DNA from: Beaufortia kweichowensis
Taxonomy: Eukaryota; Chordata; Actinopteri; Cypriniformes; Gastromyzontidae
Assembly (NCBI GenBank): GCA_019155185.1
Contig: CM032809.1
Span: 11,595,512-11,659,511, forward strand
Direction of reading: 5' to 3'
DNA: 64,000 nt
The stretch's first letter is position 1; each line of letters starts with the position of its first letter. This document shows positions 1 to 14,323 of the stretch, piece after piece. The notes under the pieces are model-generated. The model was not told where the DNA came from. It searched no databases and saw nothing but the letters and a program-made list of their open reading frames with translations. Position numbers and translations under genes: made by a program.

Positions 1-3000
1 TGTAATCATGTTAAATAAACTTCATACATAGTGAAGCAGTGTGCACTGCATCTGTGGCCAGAGATTGAGACAAGATGATGTTCTAGCTCATACCTACTAT
101 ATAATCATTTTAGCATTAAACAGTTTACATTATTTTATTAAGTCATTGTTCTAAAGTTAAAGATTTTTACATTAAATAAGTGTAAATCCCTGTAAGTGTT
201 GTCAAGATTTATAGAGGCAACTCATTATTGCATTATTGCAAAAATAGACTCTTGAAAAGATTTTAAACAGCAAGCATCAACAACAACAACACATTCTAAC
301 AAAAAAATCGAATTTTAATGTATTTTCTAATAATTAAATATTCATATTCACAAAATATATATATAACGAAAGTTGTAACAGGAGCAGCTGGCCACATCCA
401 GAAAAAAGTATGGCCTTTATGGGTCATCACACATTTTTTATAACTTCAATTCCCACAGGCTTTTCCTCTAACCAACAGATAAAAGTATTCTGTCCCTAGA
501 AACAACACCTATCCAGAAACAACATTATTTCATAAAAATGTTATATTCTGGCACAAAAGTATCACATACAACATATCCCTATAATAAAAATTATACATGA
601 TTTGTACCACTAAAAAATTTATCGTTTTTATGCAATGTTATGTAATCTAATGTTTTTTATGCAAAATATGTTTTATGCTTTTTATAGATGTGGGGTCAGA
701 CTGCCCCTAATACAATTAGAGTGATTTGGGATTAAGAATATACTGTAGAAGGGTTAAACAGCCCATAAGCAAGGGTTGCATTCTGAATCTTGACTTACTG
801 ATAGTATTGTGATTTTAGAGAAATTTATTATCTAGTTCACTGTATTTTGAATTCCCCACATTAACAATATTGTGCAAAATATATGATAAACCATATTATT
901 CATATACAATATCTATGAATACAATATCAATATAGCTTCAATTGTGTAATTTTGCTGCCACCTTGTGATATAAACTGGAACTCCTGCAGCTCCTTTATGT
1001 TCATCAGCAGACTGTTATTGTGTTATTCATGAATAACTTTAGCTATTAGCTAATCATCCAATTAATGATTTATCTTTTTCTCTTTTTTACTTTCTGGTTT
1101 CTTTGGCCTGATTAGGTTTTACCATTTCCCAAAGAAAACTGTTACAGTCCACTGTCAACCTGACAAGTTATTTTAAGTTATAAAACAGTTTAAATAGATT
1201 ACACTAACAAGTGAACTTGTTAGGTGTACGTTAAATTAAATATTATTTCGTATATTTAAAAAAAAACAGCACTCAATTCCATTAGGTAATGGAAAGTATT
1301 AATTAATTTTTACTAGATTGTTTGGGTTCATAGTGCAAATTTGAGTGCAGGAAACAAACATTTTTTAGGTGATATTAAAACAAGGGAACTAATAATTAAT
1401 AATTAAACAAACTTGATTATCCAAAGAAATACACCAACACACAATCTGGTAAAAATTCCCAACATGCATTTTTTTATGCTATTGTGGAAAGAAATGTGCT
1501 ATACAGTGTCTGTGTTTACCAAACCAAACACTGATCATCTAAATATAGTGACTTCCATCGCATGACAGTAACTTCTTTGCTCACCTGCCACTGTGGTTTT
1601 CCATTCCATGCAGCATTTCCACTGGCCATAAAGTTGTTGGGGAAATTACATTTCATATCAGGGTTTTTCAAACTGTCCTGGTCTTGCACAATTTGTATGT
1701 CCCCCTAATGCATGAAAATACTGAACCGAAACACTTTTTAGAAGTGAAATGTACCTCTGAAGCACAAACAAACGGCTTACTGACGTCACTTCATTCATAC
1801 TGAGCGCGAGTCTTCACACATGGACCAATGAACGAGCTCTGCAGCTAGTGCTCATGGGAGTTGTAGTGTCGTAGTATGACATTGCATTTAGTTTATTAGT
1901 TCAGATGCTTTTGGAGAAGACCACAATGGAAAAAACAGGTGTGTTCGATTTCTGCATATTGAACATAGATGGGGTAACCCCCAATAATTAAAACTAGCCA
2001 TATTATATGCGATATTTCAATTGATATAAACTGGAAACATATGATGCCCTCCCAATGTTTGAAACAAAGCTGCAATTTTACTTGCGGGTATTTCTCTCAG
2101 GAGTTTGTAGTGATCATTTTCTAATAATAGATCATATATAAAGGAGAATAATAGAGTGGTTAGGTATACTGTAAACTTAAAATTAACAATACACATGACA
2201 CTGGAAATGAGAGCAAAATCCACCTTTTAATTTTTCACTGATTACATTCAAATATTAACATCAGAACTATTGGTGATAAAAAAACATCTGAATATTAAAG
2301 AGCCCAGAAACACTTCTTCAAAAGAACACAAGATTCATTCATTTTGCTTTAAGCATTTTGTAATCAAACCAAGCCTTTCAGTATACTGTTGTTTAAAAAT
2401 GTATAAAATGTTGCTTAAGCATTAAATGTAGTTCGCCAATAAGCAGGCAATAAAAGGTAGGTTTAAATATAGCGCATTTTATAAACAAAATGTATTTTAA
2501 AGGGTTTTACATACAAATAATTTCACAGTAAATAATAATAATATACACATAATATACATAAGAAGTTACAGTTAAAATGATAAAATAAAAAACTAAATAG
2601 TAAAGTAAAAAAAAAAAAACATTTTTACTGATTCATAGACAAGTAATTACTTTGAAATTTAGTTATGGCACATTCAACTGTGGTAAGCAATTTGATTTGT
2701 TTTTATTAATTGGTCAAGTGGGAGCATATAGAAGTTCAAGAACAAGATCAAGAACTGAGCCCTGTGGGACTCCATATTATAGATGATCACTCAGATTTAT
2801 GGCACAGCCTATATTCACACAGTACATAAAGGTAAATAAATGGAAACAGGGTATCAAACAGGTACTTTTCATTTTTTAGCATTCACTCTTGAAACCTCTG
2901 AATTACACACTAATGTTGTTATCTGTTGTGCTTTTTCTTTGTTGGATAAGCTTTTATATTCATCATCTATTCATCATAGCTTTCAATCTGGTTTTCATGT

Positions 3001-3060
3001 TCCATGAAACTTGGTTAAGAGCATTTATAACTCCCAAATGCACATTTGGCACATCCAGCT
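1..3060. other. AT-rich intergenic DNA, no gene seen
   Basis: No open reading frame here looks like a conserved protein; those present are short and of low complexity. The sequence is AT-rich. A moderately CG-containing patch around 1780-1880 resembles degenerate repeat sequence but could not be assigned. It lies beyond the 3' end of the minus-strand GIMAP gene. Confidence 0.6.
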
Positions 3061-3085
3061 CATTTGCATAGTACTGCTAAATTAA

Positions 3086-3091
3086 TTTAAT
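3086..3091 (-). terminator. Possible polyadenylation hexamer for GIMAP
   Basis: ATTAAA on the minus strand about 165 nt after the stop codon is the nearest variant poly(A) signal. A canonical AATAAA lies further away at 2707-2702. Confidence 0.25.
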
Positions 3092-3254
3092 AGATTTTCA
3101 CATATACTACAAAATAGCTAAATTTACAAAAATATCCTGTTTTTTACAGCTTCTCTATTCTATAGAACACAGGAAATGTCAGGCAGAATGCTGGACACAA
3201 TTCACTTTCACTCTTAAAAATGTGTCGCTCAGTCCCTGACATTCTGTCAAAGAG

Positions 3255-5458
3255 TCACAGAATTACACACATCTTTCCTTTATGCAACTTCATAATAATC
3301 ATACTTAAACATGTTAAAGACCCTGCAATGGCAACTGTAGCAATGATCTGATTTAGCACATCCGATTGAAGCTCTTCTGTTAAACTGCAGAAGAGTTTCT
3401 GCCAATTTGTCGGATAAGGCATTAACAAAGCAGTAAATTTTTCTTTCATTATCTCATAGAAGTGTTTCTCTATTTCCCTAGACACATTACTAGTAAAGAA
3501 CGTCCCTCTATTTTGTTCCAACATCATCTCTATCTCACTAAGGAGGTCTTTAACCTGTAGGTAACTGGAAGAAGTATTATCCAGAAAGAAGCTCCTGCTT
3601 CCACAACGTGTTACAAAACTTTTAAGTTTTTGATCACTCTCCTCTAGAAACTCTTCAGGGGTTTTATTCTTTAACTGATCCTTGTGAGTAAAGAGGATCA
3701 TGACGTACTTCTCAAAATCTTTACCAAAGGCGTCTTTCAGCAGCTTCACTGTGTTTAACTCCTCTTCAGTGAAACGTCCCATTTTAATCACAATAAGAAA
3801 AACATGTGGTCCAGGAGCAGCCAAGATTAGGCATTTTATTAATTCTGATAAAATATCCTTTTGACTGAGTTTATTATCATAAAGCCCTGGAGTGTCAATC
3901 ACTGAGATCTCTTTACCAAACCTCTTAGTGGTGTTTAAGATGCAATTTTTTGTCTGAGTGTTTGAGCTGGGAAAGGATGGAAAGACATTTCTGCCGATAA
4001 TTGTGTTTCCTGTTGCACTTTTACCAGTTCCTGTTTTTCCCAGCAGCACCAGTCTGAGCTTCTCAGGAAACAGTGAACCTTCATCGGCTGGATTCTGTTC
4101 TGAAACTACAAAATCACTCATTATATAAATGTGCTGTTTTAACATACTATATGGACTTTTGATTTATCATTTTTAGTTATATTACTAATAAAATAATTTT
4201 CCATGTACAATATATCAAATATTAGTGTAAAATATGTAAAACGAAAAGAGAAAACTCACAATCTGGAGATTGCTCCTTGCTATAACTCCTTTTCCTTTGT
4301 TGCATGACAAACTTCCCACTGTTTTCTGTCACGTTTCTTTCAATCTTCTGTAGTAATTCAGTGACCTGGCCATCTACTTTACACTTGTTATTGAAACAAT
4401 GAAATTTTCCACCACATTCTGTAACCAGCCGCTGTAGATCTGCATGATCTTGTAGGTGTTCATCAACTGTCTGATCATCATCAAGCTCATCTCCATATGT
4501 GAAGAGAACCAGTAAGTAATTCTGAACCTCAGGGCCCAACAAACATTTAATAAAATCCACAATCTCTTCCTCATTTTCTACAGATGTATCTATAGGTATA
4601 ACCAGCAGTACCGCACTGAGACCTGCTTTACACAGAGACAGAAGCTTCTCTTTCTCACTTTCAATCTTCTCCTCAGAGAGATCTGGATCCATTAGATCAG
4701 GAGCATCAATCACATGCACCTGCCTCTCGCCAATGCGGATCGTTTCCTCACAAAACACAGCTTCATGCTTTTTTTTACGTTTTGTAACTTTAAACCGTTT
4801 TTGTCCAAATAAAGTGTTTCCTGATGAGCTTTTCCCAGCACCCTGTCTGCCCAGCAGAAGAATTCGCATGTCAGGGTCATCATCCAGACTGCAGCTGACA
4901 ATCTGTGATTCTAAAAGAATCAACGGGATAGAAAATATTCATGGAATAATTGATGACAGACCATTGAATTATTACAAAATAATACACAACCAAGGTGGTA
5001 ATGAGACATTATTCAGATGTGGTGTACCTGGATCTGGAAAACAACAAGCATCTTTACACAGGCTTATAAAAGATGTCACAGAAAAATGTATTGTTTATTG
5101 TTTTTAACAAACGGCCTAGTTATGTCAAACAAGGATTCTGTGAACTGTAAGTAATGTATGTCTTTTTTTAAATATTTTTTCAAGCGGTTTATGATCGTTT
5201 ATTCGTGAGGTTTTGATGATGTGGCGCAAGACGGAAACACTGCACAGATGTACGTAACTCCAGGCCTGATTATAAATTGATCTGGTTTACACAAACATAT
5301 GGTTTAAAACACGTTGTTCTCATATACTTCTGACGTTTACCCTGCTAAAGTTTACTTGTGTAAAACGTGTAAGGGGTAATTTAGTCAATTGTTATACAAT
5401 TCTTCAAATGCATGAATTTAAGTAACTTACCTAAAGATGTAGATGGTCCCTCTGCCAT
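3255..5458 (-). CDS. GIMAP/AIG1-family GTPase with two tandem G domains
   Basis: Three coding exons on the minus strand: 5458-5431 (ATG at 5458), 4910-4260 and 4105-3255 (TGA at 3257-3255). All introns are GT..AG and phases match (28+651+851 nt = 510 codons, 509 aa). Domain 1 begins near residue 24 with P-loop GRQGAGKS (30-37). Its G3 reads DAPD (78-81) where the family normally has DTPG, and its G4 is TYGD (147-150). Domain 2 has canonical GKTGTGKS (249-256), DTPG (297-300), the family box GRFTEEE (336-342) and THKD (366-369). A hydrophobic stretch at about 480-498, followed by a short basic tail, suggests a C-terminal membrane anchor, as in several GIMAPs. GIMAPs are guanine-nucleotide-binding proteins of lymphocyte and immune function, and fish have many tandem-domain GIMAP8-like members. 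Domain 1 is probably impaired in nucleotide hydrolysis (inference). The family call is firm; the exact orthologue is unknown. Confidence 0.9.
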
Positions 5459-5606
5459 CTTTACTGTATCCAATTTAAGACAATATATATATATTGCTTT
5501 CTTACAAAACCAAACCAGTACAACAACATCCAAAGATCGCAGAAAAACAAAGAGAAATCATCGTCTTAATATAAAGCAGGTCATACGTTTAACCAAACAA
5601 AACGTA

Positions 5607-5687
5607 TTTTTATACTTTCGCTTTATAAACCTCGTCGCAACCTGACGAGGTGACACATGTAACTCCGCCCATAACTAATATTATTGG
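5607..5687 (-). promoter_or_regulatory. Putative core promoter of the GIMAP gene
   Basis: Read on the minus strand, a CCAAT box (5687-5683), a GC box GGGCGG (5670-5665) and TATAAAA (5613-5607; a second TATAAA at 5627-5622) occur in the expected order and spacing, about 150-230 bp before the ATG. A 7-bp inverted repeat (CCTCGTC/GACGAGG) lies at 5630-5650. Transcription would start near 5580. The roughly 120-nt leader would carry at least two short upstream ATG frames, or an unrecognised leader intron. This is motif evidence only. Confidence 0.4.
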
Positions 5688-5699
5688 CTCAGTGATCTT

Positions 5700-8600
5700 C
5701 TATATTCATACATCATCACAGTCCATATATGGAGTTTTTTGTATGCGTCATATCCAAACTCCTTATAAATGAATAAACGCGTCCGCTAAATAAATAAATG
5801 TGAAAAACTGTATTAATTACACCAAATTGTGTTGCGGTGTCTGTTTATAATGTAAAACGTTATGCAATGTAATATATTTGAAATATTTTTCATGGGAATA
5901 GTTAAATTATATTACATTAATAAATTAGGAAAGAAGGTGAAGGGCTGTTTTGGAGTCCCAGTGAATCGCTGTTAATTTAACCCATCTCAACCTCTTGTAT
6001 CTGCAATGATGCAGTGTGAGCAGAAGGGGGCAGTAAATACATACTAAAAATACTTCACAATTACACACAATAATAAAGAACACTATTCCTGAGTGGCCTG
6101 CAGAGACCAGATATTCTGAATGATTTAACACATAAATCCTAAAAACACAAAAATTAAAAAAATAAATAGCCAGAATGCCATCAGGAACATATTTTTCTGT
6201 CTATGATTTGCATTGATCTGATTCTGAGACAACCGTTCACATTCACTGAAAACTGCAAACCACCAAACCAGATTAGACATGCCTTTATCACATGCATAGA
6301 CATGCATGTGCTACTTTAACCCCACCAAACTCATTTACAATTAAGGAATTGAATTTAAAAGGTTACAAACATTGACACTGTGAGAAAAAATCTTAGTTTA
6401 GAGTCACTATGGTGATATACTTTGATATTCTCTGGCGTGACTGAGGCAGGGGTCTTTAAGAGGACACAGGGATGGAGCGGGCCAGGCGGTAGAGGACAAC
6501 GGGTTCTGTCTCACACTGTGTTACCCATGGGACCACTGATCTAATTCAAGCCTCGTCCTGATTCTCTGTTAAGGGCTGGACGTCTGAGCTCAGTGCTGCA
6601 GAAGAACAGTTATATCCACATTCACATTAGCACTAAATTAGTGCTAATCTCAGCACTAATAATTATATAATAATTATAATAATTATTTCATACAGCTGTC
6701 CATAATGGAGGAAGAAAAATAATAAAGTTACCCAACAAAAGTGTTTGGACCACTGGTTTAGGTAGCAGTTGCATTATGTAGCTGCTGTAATACAATTTAT
6801 ACTAAAATTCATTGCATAGCATTGATGTCCTATATGCATCGTATGTACGCCTACATTAAGATTACATTTTTTTTAAATCTCTTGTAAGTGTGATTCACCT
6901 GAAAATGATAGCTGAAATGTCTAGTGAACTAGACATATGTAACTATTATGTCTAACATAACTATATGTACAATAAGTAACAATCATGCTTAGTGTACACT
7001 AGATGGTGTCAGTGCCTCTCCGATACACAAGCACAATAAATAATCAAATAAAAAAGCTATTGTTGGCCCTGATAAGACCTACAGGAAATTAAACCATACA
7101 CTGAAGTTATGAATTGCGCCTCTTGGAATATAAACCAAAGTGATTTTTTTATTCAGATATCATATCATATCATAGATATCATGGATTCTTAAATTAAGGT
7201 TAAATGAATTAATCTGTCGTTAGTGTAAGATGCACAAATTTGCAGACATTTATTCATGTTTTTATTCAAACAGATTGAAATCCTGTTTATGGGTGGATTA
7301 ACAAAATCATCATATATTTCATATTTCACATATGCTTGCACTGGACAAAAACACACTTAAAACACATCTCAATCTTCGGTTGTAGATATGATTCTGTTGT
7401 AGCTGATTGTAGGTGTTAAACAAACCATTGCTTCTGCAAACAGAAATTGCAATGATGTATTTATACAATACAGTGTAAATTACAAGTGACAACCTGCCCC
7501 AACCCGACGTACTCAAAATACTCAACCTTTCGAATAAAATCTACTAGAAAGCCTGTGTGGTTTTATAGTGTTCATCTGTGTACCCAAATTATATAAATTA
7601 AATTACAATAATATGATAAATAATATGGAATTTTAGTTTGGAGGATACAATTTACAAAAATTGTTGTAATTTAAGTAACATAAAAATCCACTGCTAACAA
7701 AAAATTTGCTAAAATATTACTTCCTTATGTGTCAACTTGCCCCAGTCTGTATACATAAAGGACTAAAAAAGTGCCAGTGGGCAATTGCTGTGACAGCTAT
7801 AGAGGATATGAGCATTTCCAGACTGAAATGAAGCAGACTGAAGCAGAGGAGAGAGGACAGCAATTCATCAGCCTGTCTTTGAGCAAGCAAAGTTACCGGC
7901 TCAGTCTATTAAACAGATTTATGGTGAGTGTTGTTCCCTGTATGTCCAGATAACAGTCTGCTCTATATAACACTGTTAGAAAGCTACCTCACAGCTGAGA
8001 GTCCCGGCATGAAAACGTCAAACTAGGATTGATCCCTTGACAGAGGTGAAGTACAATGGCCGATGACCTTTCTGTCTGTTTTGAAGCATCCCCCTATCTT
8101 CCTGTCAGAGTCCTTTGCTGTGACCTTCAAGCAATAAGAGGACAAGACATCTGAGATTTTTAATAGCAGTAAATATTCTGTACAGTCAGCTGGTCATTGT
8201 TACAAATGATTAAGCGGCTCTGTGGAATACTTGATTCTGATTGGTCATCATTCAGTGGCTTTCAATCCTCATAAACTGATATTGTGTTTATTATGTGAGA
8301 AAAAGAGACAAACAGTCATTGACTGAGCCAGTTTAGGGGTCATAATGCAAAAATATTTGAGTGTTATGATTGACCAATCAGAATTGAGAGAAACGAGAGC
8401 AATGTTTTAAAACAGAATATGTGATATTGTTCCCTTTGTGAGGACAGGAATGTGAGGTGTAGGTGTGTGAGAAGAAAGACAAGGGACATGGTGACTCAAC
8501 CACAGTCAGAAATCTGATTACGAGACACAATATTCCATTAGAGACACAGAGCCTCACGGCCGCAGGCTTGTCAATCTCACCGCGTTCTTTATTCAGCTCC

Positions 8601-9860
8601 ACAGCTACTGATTCAGATTTCATCTAGATAACCCCCAACTCCACCCCCTTTAATTCAGGCCGTCATCAGCAGCAGCGTATGCTGGAAACATGCCCTACCT
8701 TGAAGAATGTACGTGTGTTGCACTTTATGACATCTATCTATCAACAGGGGTCTGGGAAGGGTTATTTCACGGACACCGGTGGTCATTATGTTATTATGTG
8801 ATTTCTGACAGTGACTTCCCAGCATAATTTGCAGCTCTTACACTATTGCCATGACAACTATGTCACCATTGACAACAGACATTTAGAAGATGAAGCACAT
8901 ATATCAACAGCTCGAGCCAAACAACCTCATAAATATGAATAAAGTGGAACTAGCATGAATATTACATTACTTACTCATAACATTAAGAGCAATTAGGTGA
9001 TCATTATGAACGTAAAGATACTCCCCTGAGATATTCCTTTAAAGCATATGAAGTGACAATGTTTTTGTACCGAAATTGAACATTCAACCTGGATCTATTA
9101 TACTGACGATTTCTCACGCTTTAATCCAATCACTTAATCTAACACGATAACTCATCATGGAAACGTGCATTGGAGTTGTAATTCGGAGACTGTGATTGGT
9201 CGATTAATGTGAACGTCAGATTTAATTGCGTTTGTTATCGCCGCCAATTTATTTATTTGATTCGAAGGCGACTGTGACAAATGTATTTGATTTGCAGGTT
9301 GTTGTGTACTTTATGAGGCTGTCTTATTCAATCCCGTTCCGGTCGATGGAACCGTGTTACTTAAATGCAACCTAGCGGCGAACGGACCTCAATAATGACC
9401 TGTGTTTCTCGTCTCGTTTCTTGCCTGGACAGCGACAGAAAATTGACATTAAGTTCATTTCTAGTTAGGCAGTATTTATCTGTAAGTATAAAAAGGGTTC
9501 ACCCAGAGAGAACCAGTCATTCAGGCATGAAAAGTGCTGAGGGAAATCAATTAAGTTGGCCCACAGGGGCCAGAGCGTTCAAGGTCCCTGAGCTTTCCAA
9601 AGCTCGCTAAAGAGACGCACTGTTCCACCAACACGTCCGTTGAGCTGCTGTTACTAAGATACCATCAGGATAGTTTCTTTTATAAGGTTGTAAAGGCAGA
9701 TTCAGATCTTATAATTACATATTGTCCACCATTTATGTCTAATGCGCTTCTCTGGAGATATTTTTTAAATAGGGAATCTGAATTCTGACCTTGTTGGTCA
9801 GCATGCAAAGATTTTTAAATGCTGGGACCCATCTTGAAATTGTTTTTTTATTGTTTCATT
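5700..9860. other. Intergenic DNA without a recognisable gene
   Basis: No conserved reading frame or RNA gene was recognised. The block at about 6420-6600 and the stretch near 8500-8700 are less AT-rich and more complex than their surroundings and could be regulatory or transposon relics. Nothing specific supports either. Confidence 0.5.
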
Positions 9861-9864
9861 GATG

Positions 9865-10001
9865 TTGCTGTAGCTGATGGAGCAATGCCAAGGTCATGGG
9901 ATCAGTTTCCAAGGAACATGTAACGCAAAACATTGTGCCTTCTATGGACTGAATGAATGGAAGTCACTACTAAAGATCTGCTAAATACACAAATGTAAAT
10001 A
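9865..10001 (+). mobile_element. tRNA-derived SINE copy (degenerate)
   Basis: The sequence has a B-box-like segment (AAGGTCATGGGATCAG around 9890-9905) and a 3' tail resembling the 'gcttttggataaaagcatctgctaaatgcataaatgtaaa'-type tail shared by fish LINE/SINE pairs (here CTGCTAAATACACAAATGTA at 9979-9998). The layout matches a SINE type that I recall as abundant in cyprinids. It is diverged, and no target-site duplication was identified. Confidence 0.6.
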
Positions 10002-10041
10002 ACTAGTGGTCATTCATGACATTAGTCAAGTATTATAGTAT

Positions 10042-10296
10042 ACAAACCATAAATTGATGAAAAGGTAAAAGACTCAGGATGAAATAAATGGCCAATTTTC
10101 ATAACAATAAACATGAAAACAAATATTAAGAAATGTTAATGTTAATGTAAAAATACCTAAAATGGAAAAATATTTTTAGAATACTTATATATTATTCTTT
10201 ACAAGAAATATATTATATCTAAAATATAAAAAATGTACTTCAGATGTGCATTTTTATATGTATATTCAATTTCTGCTGTGACAGTTATCAGGTTAA
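10042..10296 (+). mobile_element. TTAA MITE-like family, copy A (5'-truncated)
   Basis: The copy aligns by eye with the full-length element at 42606-42936 from its internal 'ACAAACTATGAATGGATGG' segment to the right terminus. It ends with GACAGTTATCAGG followed by TTAA at 10293-10296. The left third is missing. It is non-coding and AT-rich. Confidence 0.7.
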
Positions 10297-10429
10297 AAAT
10301 ATAGAAATATTCATGTGTTTTGAAAGGAAACATAAATTTCTGTAATAATACCCAACAAATAGAGAAGAGACGACTCTACAAAGAACAAAAATTCTGTTTT
10401 CATGTGAGGAATATGGACTGTTATGTGCT

Positions 10430-10825
10430 ACCGTGGTCAGATGAGACAAAACACGAGTATCAGATATAAGTCTTTTACTGAACTTCATCAGTGGAAATAC
10501 AAACACTGGTACAGACCTCACTTCAGAGGGGAAAAATACAAGCAGGCAGTAAATGCACAGCTGACTGACAGAGACCTCCGTAAATACCTTTACAGGGTTA
10601 CCACACGTACAAAACAACAACACCGGACAAATAACTGAACAAAAGACAGGGTTTAAATAATACCAGTAATAAGTCCAACATAATGACAAAACAGACGGTG
10701 CGAGTTTGCGGGGCTGAGTGCAGAAGATTGTCGGCAGGTGTGCGGGGTGCAATGGAATGTGGGTAATGCAGTCCTTAAAATTCCGGGGAAGCAAAGCTGA
10801 AGGCATCGACTCCGTGACATTATGG
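10430..10825. repeat. Possible degenerate interspersed repeat
   Basis: This block is GC-richer than its surroundings and open in two frames. Its composition (for example ACAAAAGACAGGGTTTAAAT near 10640-10660 and GGAATGTGGGTAATGCAGTC near 10753-10772) resembles cyprinid dispersed repeats that I recall, not a host protein. The 172-codon minus-strand frame spanning it shows no domain and has a biased low-complexity hydrophobic composition. Confidence 0.3.
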
Positions 10826-10829
10826 ATGT

Positions 10830-12960
10830 GACAACAGCACTTGACTATGAAAAATCATGTTTTGAACATAAAAAAATGCTTTAAAAACTTTGACAGAGAC
10901 CTCACATGAGTATTTAAACCTCCAGATATTGACGTCTGAGCTATCAGTATGATAAAAACCTTTGGTAAAAACATTTTTTTTTTAATTGCAAGGTTGACAT
11001 TTGTAGAGAATTGCTTGTTTGAGACCAAGTTTTGTGGTAGACAATAGAACATCCGAATTGGACTAGTAATGAATACTGGTCTGAACAGCACCAATGTTTT
11101 CAGTGAGGTGTTGGTATTTTTTCATGTACTAGAAAAGTCATGACAAGCTTGAGGCATATTGACCTTTTTACTCATGTCATTATCGAGAAGTAAGAATGAA
11201 CAGAACAAGCCTGGTGAGACTAAAGTGCAGACAATTAATCCAAGATATTAAAAGCCCTGAAAGGCAAGTCACCAGCAGAATCTCTCGATCTGCTAACGTA
11301 TACCAGGAAAGAGTGACATTTGTGCCAAAGATAATATGATTTTGTCTGTTTAATGTTTCCTAGAATACCCACAGGTTAAAAAGAAAGAATGAAGTTGCGT
11401 ACAGCATGCTACCCATGAAACCACAACAAACAGTCACAAATACATCTATCTCTTGCTCTATCACTCGCCACCTGTTCGTCTACATGTCTGTTTGTGTTCC
11501 CAATATAAATGTAGAGAGCAGAACTGGATCGGTACCAGACAATTATGAGGCACGAGTGCCGAATGCCTCCACTGAGAACATGAGACATGTCATGTGACTC
11601 ATATGGACCAGATGACAAACACGGAAAGGAGAGAAAGAGAAATGCACAGAGTGAGTGAGGTAAAGAAAAAGCAGTGATTATCGAGAGCGAAAGACGGGAT
11701 AGGACAGTAGTGGAAATGACAGATGAGAGTTACGGTGATGACACAAAGTGCAGTGGTGGTGCCTACAGCTGAGGTCATGACCGGTACATGTAAAAAAGCA
11801 GAAGGACTATAAGAACATAAACAAAAAAATGCAGGAAGACAGTGAGCTGAATATAAAAGAAAAACCGTCACAAGTAATGGTTGTCGTGGCAACACCCGAT
11901 GTCTGCAAAACGTGTTGTTTTTCTCAAACACAAACACCCACACAGATTTGACACTATTGAGGCTTTATTCACCTTTCTAATAATCAGAGATGAATAGAGG
12001 TTGAGATTTTGATTATAAAAAGAATAGACTTCCTGTTCTTAGACAGCGCCAAGGAATATTTACAATAGATAACCACTCATCATACAAATGATTTGTGTGT
12101 TCAGGTACACACTCCACTCCATCAAGTCCATATACACTCGAAACTACACACAGATAAAGGCTTTACTTTTATTATTTCCGTGTCTGGCTGTTATTTTAGC
12201 CCATCAGTTTGTTTGCTCAGGAAACGTTAGGCTGGAGTTAGCCGTGATTGTGGCAGGCTGTGTAATTGAATGCAAACAAATAAGATATAAGATTCCCCCT
12301 GTACAATCGCTTTAGTAAACAAAAAATTAAATAGGATTTACAGAGGATTTGGTGTCGTTTTGACAAATCCTTAGAAAGCACTTCACAAACTTGCAGAAGC
12401 ATTTTTTGGGAAAGCAGAGGGGGAAGAGACAGGAAGTGACAGCACAATAATACATTTCTCAGACTGTGACGCTGCACTGACACACACACATTACTGTCAT
12501 TATGAGACATTATATTGAGACTATATAACCAAAACTTACAACTACCCATAAATCAAAACATCACAAAAATGTTTGGGCATTTATTTGGATCTGAATTCTT
12601 TATTAGGTTATTTGGATTGTGTGGAACAGTTTGGAGGTCCTCATAGTGTAGATAATTTCAAGTTTGACATTCTGGAAACATTTTTGTCCATATAATGACT
12701 CTCAGTAAGATCATAGGTAATTATAATGGTTAATAAATAAATAATTTCCCAGATATTAAGTTATTTCCAGGTTCATGAATTTGTAAGTGAAGTACTTTTG
12801 GCTAAAGATGTGTCATGGACCCTGGAGCCTTTCACATATATTTAAAAAAAAAAATCTGAACCTATTAGTTGGGTAACAGACTGATGAAAGAAAAGTGAGA
12901 GTTTTACAAAAATCCACGTTTTAAATAGATGTACAAATAAATTTGTAAAGTCAATCAAGA
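10830..12960. other. Intergenic DNA, nothing recognised
   Basis: AT-rich sequence with only short reading frames lacking recognisable motifs. No RNA gene or complete transposon was identified. Confidence 0.5.
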
Positions 12961-12965
12961 AACTA

Positions 12966-13075
12966 AGGGTCTGTTCACACAACAAAGTTTTCGGAAACGA
13001 CGGCGTTATTGTCTCCGTATAAACAGGAAAACACAAATTTCTTAAAGCGGTGATGTCATGCGCATGTGCGAGTAT
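12966..13075. repeat. Fragment of a DNA-transposon-like repeat
   Basis: The segment around GTTTTCGGAAACGACGGCG and GTGATGTCATGCGCATGTGC resembles the fish hAT-type non-autonomous repeats carrying 'cgttttcggaaacg' and 'gacgtcatgcgcatgcg' modules. Only a short part is present. Assignment is from memory and needs a repeat-library search. Confidence 0.4.
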
Positions 13076-13408
13076 ACTCAAAACAATAAAAAACCCACAC
13101 AGATAGCAACTTGCATTAAAATTGCAGTATACTGCATGCATACCAAATTACATTTTTGCCCACTGTACTCTTGTCTCATAGTTAGTCTGTTTTCAGTCAT
13201 GTACATCATGTTGGGTGTAACTGGAGGACATCCAGGGTGTATTTATCCTCTTACCCTAGCTGCAGATGGGCACCAGCAGTACAGGTGGGCACAGAGCAGA
13301 GAGAGAGGGGTGGAGAGAGCAGTGTGCTGGGGAAATATTGCTCATATTAAATTAGCCTATACTGCAGAGGAGCCCAGCTGATGTGATAGAGTTTGACTCG
13401 TGTGGGGA

Positions 13409-14259
<851 letters not shown>

Positions 14260-14320
<61 letters not shown>
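14260..14320 (+). repeat. (CT)n microsatellite, array 4
   Basis: A run of about 30 CT units terminates the composite block. The duplicated ACATAAATATGTCC and GATCCTGCA-type words that follow (14321-14400) suggest a further short duplication. Confidence 0.95.

Positions 14321-14323
<3 letters not shown>

Noticed and set aside
2740..2800. AACTGAGCCCTGTGGGACTC resembling part of a transposon or coding exon
   Set aside because: The similarity is limited to a short word; flanks are AT-rich with stop codons in all frames.
4733..5107. 124-codon plus-strand frame containing GVPGSGKQQ, P-loop-like
   Set aside because: It overlaps GIMAP exon 2 antisense and intron 1. The resemblance to a P-loop is short, with no other G-motif following.
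10288..10806. 172-codon minus-strand frame
   Set aside because: It spans part of the copy A MITE and a repeat-like block, is biased in composition and has no recognisable domain or splice context.
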